NCBI RefSeq assembly: GCF_008806755.1
Contig: NZ_WAAU01000003.1
Location: 55,411-119,410, forward strand
DNA: 64,000 nt
Reading direction: 5' to 3'
DNA from: Tenacibaculum aiptasiae
Lineage (GTDB): Bacteria > Bacteroidota > Bacteroidia > Flavobacteriales > Flavobacteriaceae
Numbering within the stretch: the stretch's first letter is position 1; every line of letters begins with the position of its first letter. Below the pieces are notes generated by a model. It was not told the DNA's origin and searched no databases. It worked only from the letters and a program-made list of their open reading frames with translations. A program made the translations under genes and the position numbers. Shown piece after piece: positions 1 through 7,766 of this stretch.

Positions 1-4
1 ATAT

Positions 5-148
5 TTATTCTTCTTCCAATACAGGCATCAAAACATTTATTGAGTTAAATACATTATGTGCTTCTAACAAACTAAAAACACCTTTGCTTTGTGCATATTC
101 TATACATTGAATTAAATACGTAATTGCTTCTTTTTGTTCTTTTTTCAT
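5..148 (-). CDS. Small conserved-type protein of the phage-like cluster
   Basis: A 47-residue protein of unknown function, acidic at its C-terminus (ends VLEEE). I start it at the Met of MKKEQKEAITYL because this leaves 17 bases after the stop of the fibre-like gene; a longer start at 187 would overlap that gene. It is the last visible gene of the lysis/fibre operon and is read out of the window to the left. Short proteins with a similar YLIQC-x-EYAQSKGVF pattern are, to my memory, common beside flavobacterial phage tail genes, but I cannot name a family. Confidence 0.6.
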   Translation of the reverse strand: MKKEQKEAITYLIQCIEYAQSKGVFSLLEAHNVFNSINVLMPVLEEE

Positions 149-165
149 TGCTTTTGATACAAAAA

Positions 166-603
166 TTATCTTTTTATAATGTACCACTTGTCAGTGGATA
201 CAAATACTATATCTGCCGATTCATTTTTACCTAATGCAACAGTTTCTGGATACGTTGTAACACCAACTACTTTATCTATAGTTACTGTACCCTCTCCTCT
301 ATTAAAAACAAGCATATTTCTTGCTTTTAATCCTAATGGTATACTTACTGTTGTAGAAAAAGCTTCATCGGTAGTTATTAAACCGTCGAGATGAGTAATT
401 GTATAATTTCCTCCAAACTCTCTTATTGGCATTTCTGAAATAGCTCTCACCTCTCCTGTCTCATCAATTACAAACCTACGATTTGCCTCACCTTCAGGCT
501 GTTTACTATCTATATAGCTATCAATTAAATCTGCGTACTGTTGTTGCGTTGGCTTATCACCTGTTTCAAAATACTTTTTTAATGTTTCTTTGTTTTGTTT
601 CAT
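166..603 (-). CDS. Tail-fibre/receptor-binding-like protein
   Basis: A 145-residue protein. The first 40 residues (KETLKKYFETGDKPTQQQYA, then DLIDSYIDSKQPEGEANRRF) form the adaptor-like start I associate with Bacteroidota phage tail-fibre and tail-tip proteins. The rest is beta-rich with many V/T/G residues and no signal peptide. It lies just after the holin gene, in the same orientation as the endolysin and holin, which fits a late phage or tailocin operon. The fibre call is inference from the N-terminal pattern and context. Full fibres are usually longer, so this may be a small tip or baseplate accessory. Confidence 0.55.
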   Translation of the reverse strand: MKQNKETLKKYFETGDKPTQQQYADLIDSYIDSKQPEGEANRRFVIDETGEVRAISEMPIREFGGNYTITHLDGLITTDEAFSTTVSIPLGLKARNMLVFNRGEGTVTIDKVVGVTTYPETVALGKNESADIVFVSTDKWYIIKR

Positions 604-672
604 GTTTATTCTTTTTTATCTGTTTTTAATTTTTCTGATAAAAAAGAGACTGCTAAAAACAACTGTTAGCAT

Positions 673-1086
673 CTAAACTTTTTTCTCTTCTTCTGTTAAT
701 TGCTCTACTGTACTATGCAACCCACTTTGTTTTAAAAAATTATGTAATGCTTTAAATGGATTCACCCCATAAATTTTGTTATAATTTTCTAAAATTGATT
801 TTATCTCTGTTATAGCAATAAACCCTGCTATTATTTTTAGAAATGGCACTTCATTAACAATATGCTTTTCTAAAAAATATGCCGATATAATTACTAAATT
901 GTAAATAAAAAATTTAGAAATTGTATGCCCTAAACGTATACTCCGAATAGGAACTGCATGTTTTATTGCTGCATACGATCCAGTAATAAAATCGACAACA
1001 ATAAGCAACATCATTGTTGTTAAAACTCCATTTAAGGGAGATAGTAAAGCTAGCAACCAAAAAATTATGTTTGATAACTTATCCAT
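673..1086 (-). CDS. Phage holin, membrane protein
   Basis: A 137-residue membrane protein with hydrophobic helices near residues 8-33, 45-60 and 65-90 and the signature DFITGSYAAIKHAVPIRSIR, typical of the phage_holin_4 / toxin-secretion-holin family in Bacteroidota. Holins make lesions in the inner membrane that let the endolysin reach peptidoglycan. Its start overlaps the end of the endolysin gene by 8 bases, so the two are probably translationally coupled. A hairpin with arms TGCTAA/TTAGCA lies in the gap before the fibre-like gene. Confidence 0.85.
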   Translation of the reverse strand: MDKLSNIIFWLLALLSPLNGVLTTMMLLIVVDFITGSYAAIKHAVPIRSIRLGHTISKFFIYNLVIISAYFLEKHIVNEVPFLKIIAGFIAITEIKSILENYNKIYGVNPFKALHNFLKQSGLHSTVEQLTEEEKKV

Positions 1087-1507
1087 CTTTCCTTAGTTTT
1101 CTATAATCCAATATTTTGTTTTTAGGGTATGCTTTTATACTTACACTATTCCCTTGATTCCCTCCAAGTATATATACATATCGTTTTGTTTCTTTAATAA
1201 AGAAACCAACATGTCCCTTCCAACTTCTTGGGTCTTCTCTCCAGAGAACAACTACATCTCCCGTTTTAGGAGCACTTGTAGAAGTTCCTACTGTTAACCA
1301 ACTTCTGGCTGTTAATCTATTAGAACGTTCATAGCCTGCTATTTTTGCTACCCAATTGGCAAAAGCACTACACCAAGCTGTCTCGTCTTTTAGCTTAGCT
1401 CCGTCGAAGCCCATTGAGGTAAAATAATTTATAATTTGCGGGTGATCTTTAGATCCTTTTACTTCTTTTACACCGTATTGCGATAATGCAACTGATATTA
1501 TACTCAT
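1079..1507 (-). CDS. Endolysin-like peptidase, TIGR02594/CHAP type
   Basis: A 142-residue cysteine peptidase-like protein of the TIGR02594 type. The probable catalytic Cys46 sits in AWCSAFANWV and His99 in WKGHVGFF, followed by GGNQGN, the usual Cys-His-polar arrangement of NlpC/P60-CHAP peptidoglycan hydrolases. No signal peptide is present, consistent with release by the adjacent holin. A well-formed Bacteroidota promoter lies about 150 bases upstream (1661-1690), so this is the first gene of the endolysin-holin-fibre operon. Its promoter nearly repeats that of the 1189-residue protein. Confidence 0.85.
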   Translation of the reverse strand: MSIISVALSQYGVKEVKGSKDHPQIINYFTSMGFDGAKLKDETAWCSAFANWVAKIAGYERSNRLTARSWLTVGTSTSAPKTGDVVVLWREDPRSWKGHVGFFIKETKRYVYILGGNQGNSVSIKAYPKNKILDYRKLRKDG

Positions 1508-1660
1508 ACATCTGTTTAATTTTTGGTGTTAGCAGACAAAACTTTTTTAAGTTTTTGATTCTTTTTTCTTTTTCTGTACCCGAAAGAGGTTTAATCAACT
1601 TTTTTAGTTTCTGCTTAACTTTAAGGGTTAATAAATCTATCAACTGTTAGAAAGCGAATA

Positions 1661-1690
1661 CAAATATACAACATATTACAAACTATACAA
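1661..1690 (-). promoter_or_regulatory. Promoter and candidate operator of the lysis operon
   Basis: On the minus strand TTG (1690-1688), a 19-base spacer and TATATTTG (1668-1661) form a consensus Bacteroidota promoter. The block 1661-1682 matches 20 of 22 bases of the promoter at 7692-7713. The half-site ATATTACAA inside it recurs inverted at 1708-1719 (12 bases perfect), in the end of the neighbouring gene. I infer that the S24-type repressor at 7767-8567 binds here. Confidence 0.7.
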
Positions 1691-1702
1691 GTAAAAATAT
1701 AA

Positions 1703-2128
1703 TTATTTTTGTAATATGTTTGTAGTTTCGTTTTTACTAAAATAAACCAACCCATTTTTTACTGAAGGAGTATCTATAAAAACACTTTTATAAGTATCAA
1801 ATTGTATAGAAAAATCTTGTTTATAATTCAACACTTCGAAATACATACCACAACCTTCTATTTGAATTCCAAGTTCGAAGTTTATTTTTTCTAAATCTTT
1901 ATTCTCAATAGACTCATTTGCAGTAACAAGCATTGTATAATTGTAAGAAACATCTTTAATTTTAGTAGAAAAGGTTATCTGAAAAGATTCATTATCAAAA
2001 TACTCCTTAGATGCTTTATTATTTATTACAGATAGTGATCCTGATAAATCGACACTGTTCTTTTTCTTTGCAATTTTAAATATCCTATCATAGAATACTC
2101 TTTTTTTTTGACCATCATTTTTTCTCAT
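1703..2128 (-). CDS. Hypothetical protein of the phage-like cluster
   Basis: A 141-residue protein that I do not recognise. It has a basic start (RKNDGQKKR, then IFKIAKKK), no signal peptide and no membrane helix. The middle is beta-rich with alternating polar and aromatic residues (FQITFSTKIKDVSYNYTMLV). It lies between a strong hairpin terminator (2301-2325) and the lysis-operon promoter, so it is probably its own transcript. The last codons contain one arm of the inverted repeat of that promoter. A late or moron gene is possible; no function is assigned. Confidence 0.6.
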   Translation of the reverse strand: MRKNDGQKKRVFYDRIFKIAKKKNSVDLSGSLSVINNKASKEYFDNESFQITFSTKIKDVSYNYTMLVTANESIENKDLEKINFELGIQIEGCGMYFEVLNYKQDFSIQFDTYKSVFIDTPSVKNGLVYFSKNETTNILQK

Positions 2129-2440
2129 AGCTTGAAGGTTTTTAAAAATTTATAATATCATCTAAACATACTAACATATGTTTAAAAATCCTTTAAAATA
2201 ACTACTATTAATTTGTTAAAACACGCAATTTTTGTTTTATAAAAGACAAACTACCTCATAGCTTTTGTAATTTATCTTATTACTTTTTTTTAAGAAAATA
2301 AAAATCGTCTTTTCAGACGATTTTTACAATTAAATTTATAAAGTTATTGTTTTTCTCAAGGAGGACTCGTAGGTCTATCATCCGTTAATAGACCATACTT
2401 TTCATTTTCTTTAAAAGATTTGAAGTTTACAAGTACACAA
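2129..2440. other. Intergenic stretch with two hairpins
   Basis: 312 bases without a convincing gene. It holds the terminator at 2301-2325 and a second hairpin with 7-base arms GGTCTAT (2372-2378) and ATAGACC (2388-2394). A short open frame on the minus strand ends in a TGA at 2356-2358 and overlaps the end of the upstream gene; it is too short to call. Confidence 0.6.
2301..2325. terminator. Bidirectional intrinsic terminator
   Basis: Perfect 10-base stem AAAATCGTCT / AGACGATTTT around a TTTC loop, with A-rich and T-rich flanks. It would stop minus-strand transcripts of the SMI1-like genes before the 1703-2128 gene. Confidence 0.85.
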
Positions 2441-2953
2441 CTACTTAATATTATCTATAAAATTAGTAAAAGAATCTGTTATATATTGTAACTCACTACC
2501 ATCCCAATAATGAAGGTAGACAAAACCATAATCTTGTTTTCTAGTAGAAATACAATAGACTGCTCCTCCAGAGTTCTGACCGAAAGGATATAAAAAAGCA
2601 GGTAATTCCCTCTCCTCAATCTGATAATTATCAATAATTTCATTAACTGTTACCAAATCATGTAAAGCATCCAACACATCTTTATTTTGATAATCTAAAT
2701 CAATAGAATAGAAAAAATCAAAATCAAATTCTAAGTCTACTTTTTTAGAGTAAAAATTCGATTTATCTGGATACCCTCCATTATTCTGCAGAATAAACTC
2801 TAAATACGAATTAGGTAAATTTAAATTATACTTTTTCACAAACTTATCAAGCTTATTTAATGAAACTCTTTCAATACCATCTGTTATATTCATTTTTCTT
2901 ATACTTAAATTTTCATTTAGTTTTAGATTGTTTAATTCTAAAAACGAAAACAA
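2441..2953 (-). CDS. SMI1/KNR4 family protein (copy 1)
   Basis: A 170-residue protein of the SMI1/KNR4 (SUKH) superfamily. Seen are the diagnostic LPNSYLEFILQNNGGYPD segment near residues 45-62, the FYSIDLDYQN block, and PFGQNSGGAVYCISTRK followed by VYLHYWDG. SUKH proteins are common immunity proteins of polymorphic toxins and contact-dependent systems. The next upstream gene is a paralogue with the same motifs, so a local duplication is likely. No toxin gene is visible beside them. An immunity role is inferred from the family only. Confidence 0.8.
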   Translation of the reverse strand: MFSFLELNNLKLNENLSIRKMNITDGIERVSLNKLDKFVKKYNLNLPNSYLEFILQNNGGYPDKSNFYSKKVDLEFDFDFFYSIDLDYQNKDVLDALHDLVTVNEIIDNYQIEERELPAFLYPFGQNSGGAVYCISTRKQDYGFVYLHYWDGSELQYITDSFTNFIDNIK

Positions 2954-3001
2954 TCACTAACCGTCCCAGTAACTTTTATTTTACTCCTCTAAAACTTTTT
3001 A

Positions 3002-3487
3002 TTAAAAATCATTTTCATATTTCTCTACATCCTCAAGAGTCTCTATAAATTTACTAAAAGAATCACTAATAAAAGTAGGTTCATCATAAGTACCATCTAA
3101 ATAAACCAAAAAAACCTTTCCAAAACTTTCATCTTTCATTGAAAGACAAAACTTAGCACCCCCTTCATCATCTGCAAAAGGATATAAGTAAGGTGGTATA
3201 TTTTTCTCTATTATTTGATGTGTCCTTATTATTTCTCTAGAAGATAATAAAGCAACCTCATCTTTATTAAATCTATAATCACTAAGAGAAACACTATAAA
3301 AACTATCCACAATCAAACCATCATCATACGGATTACCATAAGCTGTCAAATTAGGGTATCCTCCATTATTTTTTAAAATAAAATCAATATAAGATTCTGG
3401 TAACCTTAAATCAAACTCATTGATAAATATATTTAAATCCGATATTTTTATTGATTCATCACTTAACTCTAACTTTAATTTTTTCAT
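3002..3487 (-). CDS. SMI1/KNR4 family protein (copy 2)
   Basis: A 161-residue SUKH-superfamily protein. LPESYIDFILKNNGGYPN, FYSVSLSDYRFNKDEV, YPFADDEGGAKFCLSMKDES and SFSKFIETLEDV line up with the motifs of the neighbouring copy. I place the start at the Met of MKKLKLELSDES, because the alignment to copy 1 begins there and the 18 upstream residues have no counterpart. As a tandem pair in a phage-like region these could neutralise toxins carried by relatives or by the particle. No partner toxin is recognisable in the window. Confidence 0.8.
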   Translation of the reverse strand: MKKLKLELSDESIKISDLNIFINEFDLRLPESYIDFILKNNGGYPNLTAYGNPYDDGLIVDSFYSVSLSDYRFNKDEVALLSSREIIRTHQIIEKNIPPYLYPFADDEGGAKFCLSMKDESFGKVFLVYLDGTYDEPTFISDSFSKFIETLEDVEKYENDF

Positions 3488-3547
3488 TTTATTTAAATTT
3501 CTTTTTTCTGTTTTTACAACAAGGTAATACCCATCTATCAAAAACCC

Positions 3548-3721
3548 TTATAAAGCTTCGTTAAAATCGTTTTCAAAATCATAGTTCAACCCTTTTATTT
3601 CTCCTAACTAAACTAAGTACTCTTCTATATAGAAATCACCACACCCACCAGAAAACACCACTAAACTCTTAAAATTCGTTTTATATTTAAAGTGTTTTTT
3701 ACCATATATATGTGAATGCAT
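3548..3721 (-). pseudogene. Broken gene fragment with an in-frame TAG
   Basis: A minus-strand frame runs MHSHIYGKKHFKYKTNFKSL, then VVFSGGCGDFYIEEYLV, a TAG at 3608-3610, and continues in the same frame as LGEIKGLNYDFENDFNEAL to a TAA at 3548-3550. The composition looks protein-like and the frame is kept on both sides of the stop. I read it as the decayed C-terminal part of a lost gene, perhaps another immunity or toxin gene. The parent family is unknown, and a 37-residue functional peptide is an alternative. Confidence 0.35.
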
Positions 3722-3752
3722 AATTTTATTTTTAAGGTTTATTAAAAACAAA

Positions 3753-3834
3753 CCTCACCCAACCCTTCTCTGCTTAATACAGAGAAAGGAACCAAACACT
3801 CTTATAATTATTTAGTATTTTTTTACGGGTGAGG
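3753..3834 (-). terminator. Structured element after the 1189-residue gene
   Basis: Outer arms CCTCACCC (3753-3760) and GGGTGAGG (3827-3834) are perfectly complementary. They enclose a second hairpin CCTTCTCTG (3764-3772) / CAGAGAAAGG (3780-3789) with one bulge. On the minus strand the outer stem is followed by TTTGTTTTT. This fits a large branched terminator or a stabilising 3' structure for the upstream transcript. Confidence 0.55.
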
Positions 3835-3860
3835 CTTGAAGAAAACGTGCATTAAAACAC

Positions 3861-6800
3861 TTATGCTACATTATTGGTCTGACCAATAATATCAAAGTCT
3901 ACTCCATCTGGAGAACCACCTATCTTACTAGAGCTAGACGAAAACAACCCTTGCCCTTCACAATCTGGATTACATGGCAAACCTCCTTCATTTAAAACTA
4001 CTGAGTCTGCCTGAAGAACAGTTAACGCAGTTGGAACACGAGTCTCCCAAGTACCTTCAACTTCTCCTTCAATAGTTTGCATCTCTTCAGCAACTGAGAT
4101 ATATAAATCATCATCTACATCGGTAACCATTCCTTGACCATTCCAAATTTCTCCTGTTTTCATGTACCAGTTAACAGCTTCTTCAAATCCAGGACGTACT
4201 GGTACTACACTTCTTGCCATACCACTTTGTAAAAAGGCTTGAAAAATAGGGTCGCTACCTTCATTATATTCAAAATTAGCTTCCCAATTATCTTCATTAC
4301 CATAAAAATATGGATAAAAAGTATAGGCCATAATTTCCCAATCAAAAGCTTGCTCAAAAAACTTAACAACCTCTGAGTGCTTTTGAAATTCCGGAGTTCT
4401 AGCTACATGTTTAGAATCCGAAACTTTTCCTTCTTCTTTATAATTATCTCTAAACGTAACGAGATTATGAGCTCTAGCTATTAAATCAATAGCAATACGT
4501 TTTAACTCTCGTTTTTCAATACCACGATTAATTTGAGAGCTTAATTCTTTTTTCTTTTCAGATGGCTCATCATTCGTATTTTGATTTTCAATAAACTCAT
4601 TATACTCTTGTAAACGCTCATTATAAGCATCCATAATAGCTTTATAAGTTTCATTTCTCCATTCCTCTAATGCTTTTTCAGTTAATTCACATTTAATAGA
4701 CACATTAATATTTGCTGCATGATAACCTACACATGAATACGAAACAGGCACTCTTTCAGTATATTTTTCTATACTTTTATAAGTATTAACACCATTACTA
4801 CCATAGAAAGAAGCTGAGAATGGGAGAGAACCAACAGTAACACTAGCACCTACTCCATCTCCTTTGAGAAGTTTAAAACTAGCATAAGCTGAAGACGATT
4901 GATACCCTTCTGGTATAATAACATCTCCACTTCCATGAATTAACTCATCATAATCTCCTTTCCCATTAGACATTCCTGAAAACGATTTACCTGCATAAGT
5001 AATTTCTTCTGGTCTTGATTTTACCTCAGCGTTATATTGAGATGCTAAATACTGATAATTCTTTTCTGTTAAATATTCTACCGATGAAATTCCATTGGAA
5101 AGCTTACTCGGATGTATTGGTTTTTTAGGTTCAATTAATCCTTTGTTTGTAACATTATCTCCTCCTTTGTTTTCTAAATAAGATTCAATAAAAAACTTAG
5201 CTGGCTCTGGTAACGCAAACTCATACATTAAACGTTTACCATAGTTAATTAATTTATTTTTATAAATCTTATCTACCCAACGGTACACTCCTGTTACATG
5301 CTCATCTCCTTTTCTATTATCAAAACCATGTGTGTTATTTTCTTCAAATTCTTTTAAAATTCGAGAAGTTCTCTTAGAGCTTACTTTCTGCACTACACGT
5401 TCTAAAGCACGCTCTGTAACCTCTTGTGCATAAGTTTGAGCCTGTGAATTTGAATTTGAAGCTGAACTAGAAGACGATGTATTAAAATTCGTACCTGCAT
5501 TAAACGTTGTTCCTCCAAATCCACCACTAACACTTGCATTCGCTCCAAAACTAGTTGCAGTATCTTCATTAATAATAGAAGACGTTTCACTTTGCAACTC
5601 ATTTCGCTCTGTTGAAGTAGTATCTGTTAAGTTTTCAACCTCTCTCTCTGTCGTTTTTTCTGTTGTTTGCTCTGAAGACGTTAAATTCCTAGTAGAACGC
5701 TCTTTATACTCACGCGCCATAATATTCTCAATATGCGAAACTTCACCTGGAACATAACAACACACCTCTTGTTCTACACGTCTAAAATCTGCAATTCCTA
5801 ATTGAGACACTCCATATAAAATACCATCTGCAACTTCAGTAACCTCATTTTCAACTTCAGAACCTTGTCCTTCTCCAGAACCGGCTCCTTCTCCTCCATT
5901 TTCAACAACTTTTGTAGCAACACCTGAATACTCCCCTACAAACCTATAATCAACACCAAAAAAGAAATTTACTATTTTTTCAGTATCAATAAACAGAACT
6001 GAATTAAATCTTAGTTTAACTCCATTATTTAATGTTAATTCTCCTTCAAAAATATATTCGCCAGAAGTTAACATTTGACCATCAGGAAAAAAACTTAAAC
6101 TCAATAAGCCTTTATTTTTTGAAAGCTCTCTAACTTTAGTATTAGCAATAGCTCCACCTCCGTTTTTCTTTTTTAATCCATAAGTAGCATTGGTAACATA
6201 CGCATTAGCATAACCTACATTTAAATTCATTGAAATAGAACTTTCGCCTTTGACAAAAGAAGGTATAACCGCTCCTACATACGAATACAATTGAGCTCCC
6301 TTAAGAGCATCCAATGTTACAGTTGCACCCCCTATAGCTACTTTTTTTGCTTCTTCAGGTGTTTTCTCATATACGAATTGATAATCTTTTTTAATCTCAT
6401 CTCTTAAAACTCTTTTTACTTCACCAAAGGTATCATACTGCTTTAATTCATCTAATTTTAATAACGCTAATGTCTCTGTTGAAAAGGTAGAATCATCACC
6501 TCTTACAACTTCTTCACCTCTTACAAATTCAAACTTAGGTAACTGTAATTCAGGATAAGTCTTTAACTCTTTCTGAAACCCAGTTTTTGAATCTACAATA
6601 GTTTGAATTTTAGGAGTAGCATCTTGCTGAATTTGCTCTATAGAAGCCTCATAAGTTTTCACCTCTGCATCATATCTTGCTTTTTCAACTTTCTTATATA
6701 AAACTTCCTTTTGCTCTAATTCTTTTAAAGATGTTTCATATTTTTTAATCTTATCCTTAGCTAATGCAACTTTCAAATCTGCTTGCATATAATCTTGAGA

Positions 6801-7430
6801 AGCCTTTGATAAAGCTGGCTGACTTATCCCTATTCCATTAGAACCTGAAATAACAATTCCTTTAGGAATAATTACACTTGCATTTGCTCTACGAACAAAT
6901 TCTGCTTTTTCTTCTTTTGAAAAAATAGGAGAACCTTCTTTAGGAACAATAGTAGGTCTAAAATTTTTAAATTTTTCAACAAACCTATATCCAATAAGTA
7001 TTTGAATAATTGCTTCTCTTACTGAAGTAGATTTTTTATTTATGGTATTATAAAATAATTGATCCCATAAAACAGCTTCAAAGTTCTCTATGCGCTTACT
7101 AACTCCATCTTTAGGTAAGTTTTCCGTAATACTTACATATGAAAGGTTTGACTTATTTCTCCCAAGCCAAAGAGAAAATCTATACAATTCAGAATCTGTT
7201 TTTTTAACATCTAATCGAGTGGTAAAAGGCGTAAAATTTGTTTTATAAGCATTTAATAACGCAGTTTTTCGCGCCGCTTCTGTAGTTACTCCATCAATAG
7301 CTGTTAGCGCCTTATTACTCAACCCTTGATCCTCTGGGAAAGAAATAAATCCTAATTCCTTATCATCAATTAATTGTGGACTACGTAATGTTACAAACCT
7401 AAAAAGGTTTGATTTAATCGGTTTACTCAT
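3861..7430 (-). CDS. Large particle-associated protein, unknown function
   Basis: An 1189-residue protein without signal peptide or membrane helix. It starts SNLFRFVTLRSPQLIDDKEL. A predicted coiled coil lies near residues 210-275 (KIKKYETSLKELEQKEVLYK). A conserved-looking core EVCCYVPGEVSHIENIMARE sits near 555-575. It is followed by a low-complexity Ser/Thr/Asn/Gly stretch (about 577-670), then HGFDNRKGDEHVTGVYRWVD and NYGKRLMYEFALPEPAKFF (about 698-750). I recall similar large proteins in Bacteroidota phage-tail-like clusters but cannot name a Pfam family. It is transcribed alone from a promoter that nearly duplicates the lysis promoter, with a leader of about 255 bases. A structural or cargo component of a phage-derived particle is my inference. 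Confidence 0.65.
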   Translation of the reverse strand: MSKPIKSNLFRFVTLRSPQLIDDKELGFISFPEDQGLSNKALTAIDGVTTEAARKTALLNAYKTNFTPFTTRLDVKKTDSELYRFSLWLGRNKSNLSYVSITENLPKDGVSKRIENFEAVLWDQLFYNTINKKSTSVREAIIQILIGYRFVEKFKNFRPTIVPKEGSPIFSKEEKAEFVRRANASVIIPKGIVISGSNGIGISQPALSKASQDYMQADLKVALAKDKIKKYETSLKELEQKEVLYKKVEKARYDAEVKTYEASIEQIQQDATPKIQTIVDSKTGFQKELKTYPELQLPKFEFVRGEEVVRGDDSTFSTETLALLKLDELKQYDTFGEVKRVLRDEIKKDYQFVYEKTPEEAKKVAIGGATVTLDALKGAQLYSYVGAVIPSFVKGESSISMNLNVGYANAYVTNATYGLKKKNGGGAIANTKVRELSKNKGLLSLSFFPDGQMLTSGEYIFEGELTLNNGVKLRFNSVLFIDTEKIVNFFFGVDYRFVGEYSGVATKVVENGGEGAGSGEGQGSEVENEVTEVADGILYGVSQLGIADFRRVEQEVCCYVPGEVSHIENIMAREYKERSTRNLTSSEQTTEKTTEREVENLTDTTSTERNELQSETSSIINEDTATSFGANASVSGGFGGTTFNAGTNFNTSSSSSASNSNSQAQTYAQEVTERALERVVQKVSSKRTSRILKEFEENNTHGFDNRKGDEHVTGVYRWVDKIYKNKLINYGKRLMYEFALPEPAKFFIESYLENKGGDNVTNKGLIEPKKPIHPSKLSNGISSVEYLTEKNYQYLASQYNAEVKSRPEEITYAGKSFSGMSNGKGDYDELIHGSGDVIIPEGYQSSSAYASFKLLKGDGVGASVTVGSLPFSASFYGSNGVNTYKSIEKYTERVPVSYSCVGYHAANINVSIKCELTEKALEEWRNETYKAIMDAYNERLQEYNEFIENQNTNDEPSEKKKELSSQINRGIEKRELKRIAIDLIARAHNLVTFRDNYKEEGKVSDSKHVARTPEFQKHSEVVKFFEQAFDWEIMAYTFYPYFYGNEDNWEANFEYNEGSDPIFQAFLQSGMARSVVPVRPGFEEAVNWYMKTGEIWNGQGMVTDVDDDLYISVAEEMQTIEGEVEGTWETRVPTALTVLQADSVVLNEGGLPCNPDCEGQGLFSSSSSKIGGSPDGVDFDIIGQTNNVA

Positions 7431-7487
7431 TTTTAATAAAATTTTAATTGTTTTTCTAATTAAGCTCTCAACAAGAGCTACTGTTTT

Positions 7488-7504
7488 TTCGCCTTCTAAC
7501 AGTT
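7488..7504 (-). other. Leader element complementary to lysis transcript 5' end
   Basis: These 17 bases in the leader of the 1189-residue gene can pair in RNA with the first bases of the lysis transcript (1642-1658), with 16 Watson-Crick pairs and one G-U. The core CTAACAGTT is also complementary to 661-669, between the holin and fibre genes. Function is unproven. Confidence 0.35.
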
Positions 7505-7691
7505 TCTACACGTTAATACTTCTTAATTAGTTTTTAAGAAAAGTGACATTCAATAAAATGTTTGAATATCATAGAATGAAATTTTAAAAAAATGAATATT
7601 ACAAGTTAAAACTTCTAAAAAACAGTTACTATTTTTATACAAATGTTTGATTATTAAAGATTTTATGTATATTAGCAACTTATTTACAATG

Positions 7692-7721
7692 CAAATATAT
7701 AACATTTTACAAATAAAACAA
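7692..7721 (-). promoter_or_regulatory. Promoter and operator of the 1189-residue gene
   Basis: On the minus strand TTG (7721-7719), 19 bases and TATATTTG (7699-7692) give a consensus Bacteroidota promoter with the same spacing as the lysis promoter. The 22-base block at 7692-7713 differs from the block at 1661-1682 at only two positions. Such conservation beyond the -33/-7 boxes indicates a shared operator, most likely for the adjacent S24-type repressor. Confidence 0.7.
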
Positions 7722-7766
7722 AACAAAAGTTTAATTATTCTGTAAAATGATTAAAAACAAAACAAA

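Larger units (their letters stand above)
7431..7766. promoter_or_regulatory. Divergent control region of repressor and large gene
   Basis: 336 bases between the head-to-head repressor and 1189-residue genes. Besides the promoter at 7692-7721 it holds repeated half-sites of the form ATnTTACAA: 7596-7604, 7704-7712 and, inverted, TGTAAAATG at 7741-7749 just before the repressor start. CATTTTACA (7703-7711) and TGTAAAATG (7741-7749) form a perfect 9-base inverted repeat. The arrangement is what a repressor controlling itself and its target would need. A hairpin AGCTCT/AGAGCT lies in the leader near 7461-7480. Confidence 0.6.

Noticed and set aside
1449..1643. A 64-residue minus-strand frame in the leader of the endolysin gene
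   Set aside because: It starts at TTG, runs out of frame into the endolysin and its second half is only a shadow of that gene. A leader peptide cannot be excluded but nothing supports it.
2356..2445. Minus-strand frame ending KENEKYGLLTDDRPTSPP
   Set aside because: It overlaps the end of the SMI1-like gene in another frame, has no start codon in the gap, and open frames of this length are common by chance.
5402..5602. Open frame inside the 1189-residue gene
   Set aside because: It lies in the low-complexity Ser/Thr/Asn belt and reads as Leu/Gln-rich noise in another frame.
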